NCBI GenBank assembly: GCA_021811235.1
Contig: JAJZPG010000011.1
Coordinates: 1 to 64,000 of the forward strand
Source of the DNA: Pseudomonadota bacterium
Lineage (GTDB): Bacteria > Pseudomonadota > Gammaproteobacteria > Burkholderiales > Thiobacillaceae
Direction: 5' to 3'
DNA: 64,000 nt
The notes under the pieces were generated by a model. That model had not been told where the DNA came from and searched no databases. It saw only the letters and a list, made by a program, of their open reading frames with translations. Both the position numbers and the translations under genes were made by a program. Positions 59,520 through 64,000 of the stretch are shown piece after piece; within the stretch, counting starts at the first letter, position 1, and each line of letters opens with the position of its first letter.

Positions 59520-59858
59520 TTACTTGCCGAGCGGCGTAGTGGCCAGCTTGCGCAGGATTTCGTGCGACAGCGAGTAGAACTGCGGCGTGGGGCCGAGGTC
59601 TTCGTAGATCGGGTCGCCGTAGTCGTCCTCGGCGATGACGCGGTTTCCCGGGATATAGGGCATGGCGACTTCCAGCTCGTCGAGGGCGGCCCGGATCAGG
59701 TCGGCCATCAATTGGGAGTCGCTGCGCCCCGGGTACATCAGATGCAGGGCTTCGACGCGGGCGGCGTCACGCAAGGGCAAATGGACGGTATAGGCACGCA
59801 CGTCGGTGCGTGCGTGTCCTTCGCTGCTCCAGCGCTGGATCAGTTCGGCGATGCGCAT
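59520..59858 (-). CDS. small regulator-like protein, function unknown
   Basis: A 112-residue acidic cytoplasmic protein (MRIAELIQRWSSEGHARTDV). It contains a ribbon-helix-helix-like pattern in AYTVHLPLRDAARVEALHLM and a conserved tail, YIPGNRVIAEDDYGDPIYED. Similar proteins are sometimes labelled type 1 pili tip component, though this one has no signal peptide or pilin features and I doubt that label. It is a stand-alone gene. Confidence 0.7.
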   Translation of the reverse strand: MRIAELIQRWSSEGHARTDVRAYTVHLPLRDAARVEALHLMYPGRSDSQLMADLIRAALDELEVAMPYIPGNRVIAEDDYGDPIYEDLGPTPQFYSLSHEILRKLATTPLGK

Positions 59859-59937
59859 GAGCGTTCCTCTGGCCTACGATGGTTTTGTTATAGCAAAGCC
59901 GCCCGCGAGGCAAAGCCGATGTCGCGGTAATTTCGTC

Positions 59938-60534
59938 CTACATCCTGCGCCATACCAGCGTGCGGTTGTTCGCCGGCATCGCAATGTCCCGTTGCAGCGT
60001 CAGGCCCTGCGCGCGGGCCAGAGCGTCGACGGCTTCGTAGTCGCGCACGCCGGAGGCCGGGTCGCGCGCCTTCAGCCAGGCATCGAAGCGGGCGTTGCTC
60101 TCCGAGGTGAAGGCGCCGTCGTAGTTGAAGGGCCCGTACACCGCCAGCACGCCGCCGGCTTCCAGTACCGCCCCGACGCCGACAAAGAATTTTTCCACCT
60201 CGGGCCAGCTCATGATGTGCAGGGTGTTGGCGGAAAACACCGCGTCGTAGCGGTCGCCGTGCCAGGAAGCGTCGTTGACGTCGAGCGCCAGCGGCGGCAG
60301 CACGTTGGGCAGCGCGGCTTCCTCGAGCCACTGCCGGATGCCGGCATGGTGCGGCGTCACGTCGGCGGTCTGCCACACGACATGCGGCAGGTCGGGTGCG
60401 AAATACACCGCGTGCTGGCCGGTGCCGCTGCCGATTTCCAGCACGCGGCGGCGGTCGGCGAACACCTCGCGCAGCACGGCAATGATCGGCTCGCGGTTTT
60501 GCGCGCAGGATTCGGCAAAAGGCTTGTCGTTCAT
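59938..60534 (-). CDS. DUF938 family SAM-dependent methyltransferase
   Basis: A 198-residue class I methyltransferase-like protein. The SAM motif VLEIGSGTGQHAVYF lies near residue ~31, with WQTADVTPHHAGIRQWLEE and the late YDAVFSANTLHIMSW of this group. The ATG at 60534 shares ATGA with the helicase stop. The substrate is unknown. The family is widespread in proteobacteria and usually of unassigned role. Confidence 0.9.
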   Translation of the reverse strand: MNDKPFAESCAQNREPIIAVLREVFADRRRVLEIGSGTGQHAVYFAPDLPHVVWQTADVTPHHAGIRQWLEEAALPNVLPPLALDVNDASWHGDRYDAVFSANTLHIMSWPEVEKFFVGVGAVLEAGGVLAVYGPFNYDGAFTSESNARFDAWLKARDPASGVRDYEAVDALARAQGLTLQRDIAMPANNRTLVWRRM

Positions 60535-63500
60535 GTTGGGGTCTCCAGTTGAACCAGCCGGCCGTCGGCCAGCATCAGCGCCGCATGCACGGCTTTGGTG
60601 GGGTACAGCTCGGCGAGCAGGGATTGATAGCCCTGCAGCTGGGCGCGGTGGCGCTCGACCAGTTGAGCGTCGCTGAGATGGCGGCTGTCGTCGCCGGTCT
60701 TGTAGTCGATCAGCCACACCGCTTCGTCGAATTCCACCACGCGGTCGAGCCGCTGCTGGCGGCCGTTCGCGTCCAGCAGCGCCAGTTCATTGTGCGCGCG
60801 CAGGTAATGCGCGGGATCGAAAAAGCGCGCCAGCCTGGGGTGGGCCAGCAGCGCGCGGGCGGCAGCCTCGATGGCATGCAGCTCGGCGTCCAGCCCCAGG
60901 CGTGCTGCCAGCGCCGGCAGGTCGCGCGCGGCACCCTGAAGGATGCCGGGCGGAGCGTGGTATTCGAGGCAGGCATGGAACAGCTCGCCGCGTGCGGTTT
61001 CCCGGTTTGCCGCCGCAGGCGCGACGCGCTGCCCCACGGCGGGGGAAACGATGCGAACGGTCGCGGGCACCGGAGTCTCAGGCCGTGCGGCGGCGGGAGG
61101 CAGCGCGTTGGGCAGGTCCATGCTCTTCCAGGCGTCATCGACCCGCCTGAGCCATGCATTCTTCTCGGCGTCGCCGCTCACGACCAGTGCCTGCTCGGCG
61201 CGGGTGAGCGCGACGTACAGCAGATTGTCGGATTCGCGTTGCGCCAGCGTCGCTTCCTCGGCGAACCAGGGTTCGCGGGCGGCGCCCCGTGCGTCGACGC
61301 TGCCGAACAGCGAGAAGTGGAGCGGCCGTGCGGCTGAGGGCGGCCACGGCGCGAGCACGCCGTAGCTGTCGCCCTTCTGGTGGTCGCTGCCGCCCAGCAG
61401 CCAGACGATCGGCGCTTCCAGCCCCTTGGCGCCGTGGATGGTCAGGAGCCGCACCGCGTTCTCGCCGTCGGCCGCCAGGCCTTCGCCGGGGGCAGCGTCG
61501 GCATCGTCGATCAAGGAAGCCAGCTCGCGGACGAAGCCGGCCAGGGTGGGATAGCGGCCGGCGTCCTGGGTGAGCGCCAGCTGCATGAAGGCGCGCAGGT
61601 TGGCGGCGACCTGCGCGCGCATTGCCTCGGGCACGGCGGCGGCGTAGCGCGCCTCGACATCGCCCTCGAAATAGATGCGGTCGAGCAGGTCATGCGCCGG
61701 CAGCGTGCCGCAATGCGCACGCCAGCGGGTGAGCAGGGCGGCGGCGCGCGCGAGGGTGGGGGGGCAATCCGCCTCGGCGGCCAGCGCGAGCAGGCGTTCC
61801 CAGCCGCGTGTACCCGCCGGCACGAACACGCGCAGCAGGTCGTCGTCGTTGCAGTCGAAGATCGGGGTTTTCAGCACGTGCGCGAGCTTGAGATCGGCAT
61901 GCGGCAGCAGCAGCGTTTCGATCAGCGCGACCAGATCCTGCGCTTCCAGCGCGTGCAAGAGGCCGCCGCGGCGCGAGGTGATGAAGGGAATGCGTGCGGC
62001 CTCCAGCTCGCGTTCGTAAAGATGCAGGTGGGTGCGTTTCTTCACCAGGGCCATGACGTCTCCCGGCCGCGCCGCGCGCAGGGTGCCGCCGTCGATAACG
62101 CCCCAGCGGCCGAGCACGTCATCGCGCAGCATGCGCGCGAATTGTCGGGACTCTTCGTGCACCGCGCGGTCCTCGGCTTCCGGCTGCGGGGTGGTCAGGG
62201 GATTGCGCAGGCCGGACGTTGTTTCGGCTTCCTGCTTGTCCACGCGCGCCGGCACGCTGAGAACCGCGCCCGGCCGGCCGGCGCTGGACGGCGCGTGCTG
62301 GTGTTCGGCGTAGCCTTCGACGCCGGCGAACACCGGGTTGATCGCCTTGACCACGTCGGGCGCGAGGCGCCGCGTCATGTCGGTGACAAAGCGCGGCGCG
62401 GCGAAATGTTGGAGAAGGAAGCCGGCCGCGGCGTCGAACACCCTCGCTTCGCCGCGGCGGAAGCGGTAGATCGCCTGCTTGGGGTCGCCGACCATGAACA
62501 CCGTCATGGCGCTGTCGGCGCCGCGGGCTTCAAGCAGCCAGGTCGACAGCGCTTGCCACTGCAGCGGATTGGTGTCCTGGAATTCGTCGAGCAGGAGATG
62601 GCGGTAGCGCGCGTCGAGCTTCAGCGCCAGCGCGGGCGCGTGCTCCTCGCTTTGCAGCAGCCGGCAGGCCAGCCACTCGGCGTCGGCGAAGTCGATCACG
62701 CCCTGCTGCGCCTTGGCGTCCTGGTAGGCGGTGAGCAGCGCGTGGCCGAGCAGCAGTCCGTGACGGTTGAGACGCCAGATGCGGATATCGGCCTGGATTG
62801 CGATGACGAGTTCGAGCGCGGTTTCCAGCGCGTCGAGATCGCGCAGGTAGGCATCGAGATCCGCCAGATTTTTCTGCAGCTCCTTGGTCGCCTGGGTCTT
62901 GCGCCGCTTCCCCGCCGTCATCAGCCGTGCCATCAGCACGCCGTGCGCGGCTTCCGGCTCGAGCGTCAATGCATCGAGAATGTCGCGTGCACGCTCGATC
63001 TCGGTTTTGGAGCCTTTTTCCAGCGCATGGCCCACGCGCTTCACCCGCGCGACCATCGATTCGTCGGCCCAGAATGCGGCCACCGGGTCGCTGTCGAGAT
63101 CGGCGTGCAGCAGCGGCCGCAGCTTATCCAGTGCATGGCCGACGGGGGCGGGCGCGCCGTCGGTGTAGGCCCACCACTCGGCGCGCGCATCGACGAAGCG
63201 CTTCAGCAGCGCACGCAGATTGTGCTCGCCGACATCGGATAACAGTGCCAGCAAGGCCGCGCCTTCGGGCGATTCCGGCGCAGCCGCCCATTGCGCCAGC
63301 AGGCGGTCGCGCACCTCGTCCTGCAATTGCCGGGCGCGCTCCAGCAACGGTGCGCCCCACGGCAGCCCAGCTTCCAGCGGCGCACGCTTCAACAGGTCGA
63401 GAAACCAGCCGTGGAAGGTCGTCACCGTCGGCCCCGGCGTCGCGGTCAGCACCGTTTCCAGGAGGCCGCGCGCGCGCGGCAGCAGCGCATCGATTTCGTT

Positions 63501-63773
63501 GTCCGGCACGGCGCGCTCGCGCAGGAAGGCGCGCACCGTGGCGTCGTCCTCCAGCGCCAGCAGGCGCAGCCACTGGTGCAGGCGGTCGGTCATTTCCTGC
63601 GCGGCCTTGCGGGTGAAGGTGATCGCCAGCAGTTCGGACGGTGCCGCACCGGCGAGCAGCAGGCGCAGCATGCGCGACACCAGGAGCCAGGTCTTGCCGC
63701 TGCCGGCGCAGGCCTCGACCACCGAGGAATGGACGGGCGACAGCGCCGCGGCGATATCGAGCGGTTTACGCAT
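60531..63773 (-). CDS. UvrD-type helicase-exonuclease (AddA/RecB-like)
   Basis: Probable helicase-nuclease subunit of an AddAB-like recombinational repair enzyme that processes double-strand breaks. The 1080 residues start at 63773 (MRKPLDIAAALSPVHSSVVEACAGSGKTW, Walker A near residue ~24). Further helicase motifs are LLLDEFQDTNPLQW, VGDPKQAIYRFRRGEARVFD and a late LLTIHGAKGLEAPIVWLLG. The C-terminal PD-(D/E)XK nuclease has RLDRVVEF and VWLIDYKTGDDSRH. The start overlaps the nuclease gene at the right edge by 8 bases. Confidence 0.92.
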   Translation of the reverse strand: MRKPLDIAAALSPVHSSVVEACAGSGKTWLLVSRMLRLLLAGAAPSELLAITFTRKAAQEMTDRLHQWLRLLALEDDATVRAFLRERAVPDNEIDALLPRARGLLETVLTATPGPTVTTFHGWFLDLLKRAPLEAGLPWGAPLLERARQLQDEVRDRLLAQWAAAPESPEGAALLALLSDVGEHNLRALLKRFVDARAEWWAYTDGAPAPVGHALDKLRPLLHADLDSDPVAAFWADESMVARVKRVGHALEKGSKTEIERARDILDALTLEPEAAHGVLMARLMTAGKRRKTQATKELQKNLADLDAYLRDLDALETALELVIAIQADIRIWRLNRHGLLLGHALLTAYQDAKAQQGVIDFADAEWLACRLLQSEEHAPALALKLDARYRHLLLDEFQDTNPLQWQALSTWLLEARGADSAMTVFMVGDPKQAIYRFRRGEARVFDAAAGFLLQHFAAPRFVTDMTRRLAPDVVKAINPVFAGVEGYAEHQHAPSSAGRPGAVLSVPARVDKQEAETTSGLRNPLTTPQPEAEDRAVHEESRQFARMLRDDVLGRWGVIDGGTLRAARPGDVMALVKKRTHLHLYERELEAARIPFITSRRGGLLHALEAQDLVALIETLLLPHADLKLAHVLKTPIFDCNDDDLLRVFVPAGTRGWERLLALAAEADCPPTLARAAALLTRWRAHCGTLPAHDLLDRIYFEGDVEARYAAAVPEAMRAQVAANLRAFMQLALTQDAGRYPTLAGFVRELASLIDDADAAPGEGLAADGENAVRLLTIHGAKGLEAPIVWLLGGSDHQKGDSYGVLAPWPPSAARPLHFSLFGSVDARGAAREPWFAEEATLAQRESDNLLYVALTRAEQALVVSGDAEKNAWLRRVDDAWKSMDLPNALPPAAARPETPVPATVRIVSPAVGQRVAPAAANRETARGELFHACLEYHAPPGILQGAARDLPALAARLGLDAELHAIEAAARALLAHPRLARFFDPAHYLRAHNELALLDANGRQQRLDRVVEFDEAVWLIDYKTGDDSRHLSDAQLVERHRAQLQGYQSLLAELYPTKAVHAALMLADGRLVQLETPT

Positions 63774-64000
63774 GCCACATCCCCTTGCGGCACAGGCCGC
63801 GCGCCTCGCAGTGCTTGCAGACGCCGTCGATGCCGTGGGCGGGCAGCGTGGCACGGGCGGCGATGGCCTCGAGCAGCGCCGGCAGGCGCAGGCTGATGGC
63901 AGCGACGTCGGTTTCGCCGTCGAGTTCGAGCGGGGTGACGGGGATTTCGTTGATCGGCAGGTAGGCCGCGGCGGCGTCGGTGAGCCAGGCGTAGAACGGC
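63766..64000 (-). CDS. PD-(D/E)XK nuclease family protein (AddB-like), C-terminal part
   Basis: Only the last ~77 residues are visible; the rest lies beyond the right edge. The region is LPINEIPVTPLELDGETD, then an Ala/Arg-rich helix and a cysteine cluster, CKHCEARGLCRKG. This matches the C-terminal iron-sulfur-associated end of AddB and related RecB-family nucleases, which need four cysteines (the first would be upstream). The 8-base overlap with the AddA-like gene supports a two-subunit AddAB-type enzyme. Confidence 0.8.
   Translation of the reverse strand, partial: PFYAWLTDAAAAYLPINEIPVTPLELDGETDVAAISLRLPALLEAIAARATLPAHGIDGVCKHCEARGLCRKGMWHA

Overview
The window is about 64 kb of GC-rich chromosome around the replication origin of a betaproteobacterium. 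Gene order and protein style suggest a Thiobacillus-like or Nitrosomonadales organism, but this is inferred from the sequence alone. oriC sits in the dnaA-dnaN gap near 24.7 kb. Genes to its left lie mostly on the minus strand: rpmH-rnpA-yidC-mnmE-ABC exporter, rhlE, pxpBCA, uup, mnmG-rsmG-parA-parB, and the F-type ATP synthase operon atpI-B-E-F-H-A, with atpA cut by the window edge. dnaN and gyrB run rightward from the origin.

Four ParB-binding (parS) sites lie between 6.6 and 15.8 kb, beside the parAB genes. One is intergenic and matches the 16-bp consensus exactly. Two lie inside mnmG and pxpA and are read in the same frame in both. One forms the centre of a 30-bp palindrome that also looks like a bidirectional terminator. 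Together with oriC they form the segregation and initiation centre of the chromosome.

Between gyrB and the next housekeeping gene (28.6-30.3 kb) is an AT-richer island. It holds a broken integron integrase gene (only the first ~42 residues), an AT-rich attI-like stretch, two attC-like hairpins, and small cassette-type genes. It is enclosed by imperfect inverted repeats of about 126 bp, whose inner ends have cut into the integrase gene and into the last cassette gene. This is the most unusual region of the window.

From 30.3 to 37.3 kb on the minus strand: a periplasmic binding protein fused to a rhodanese domain, a receiver-like small protein, topA, smg, dprA and a LysM protein. From 37.4 to 49.2 kb on the plus strand: def-fmt-rsmB-DUF4390-ntrY-ntrX-trkA-trkH-trkH-TPR-yggX, a long run with many overlapping starts. 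It couples N-terminal and rRNA processing, an envelope two-component system whose regulator has a degenerate ATPase, and potassium uptake.

From 49.2 kb to the end the genes are mixed: phoU, a Nudix/ThiE fusion, a DUF815 ATPase, a cytochrome c with a sulfotransferase, a flavin-fold/GAF/winged-helix protein, a homocysteine methyltransferase, a GlxA-type regulator, argJ, and an AddAB-like helicase-nuclease pair cut by the right edge. I found no tRNA, rRNA or CRISPR array.
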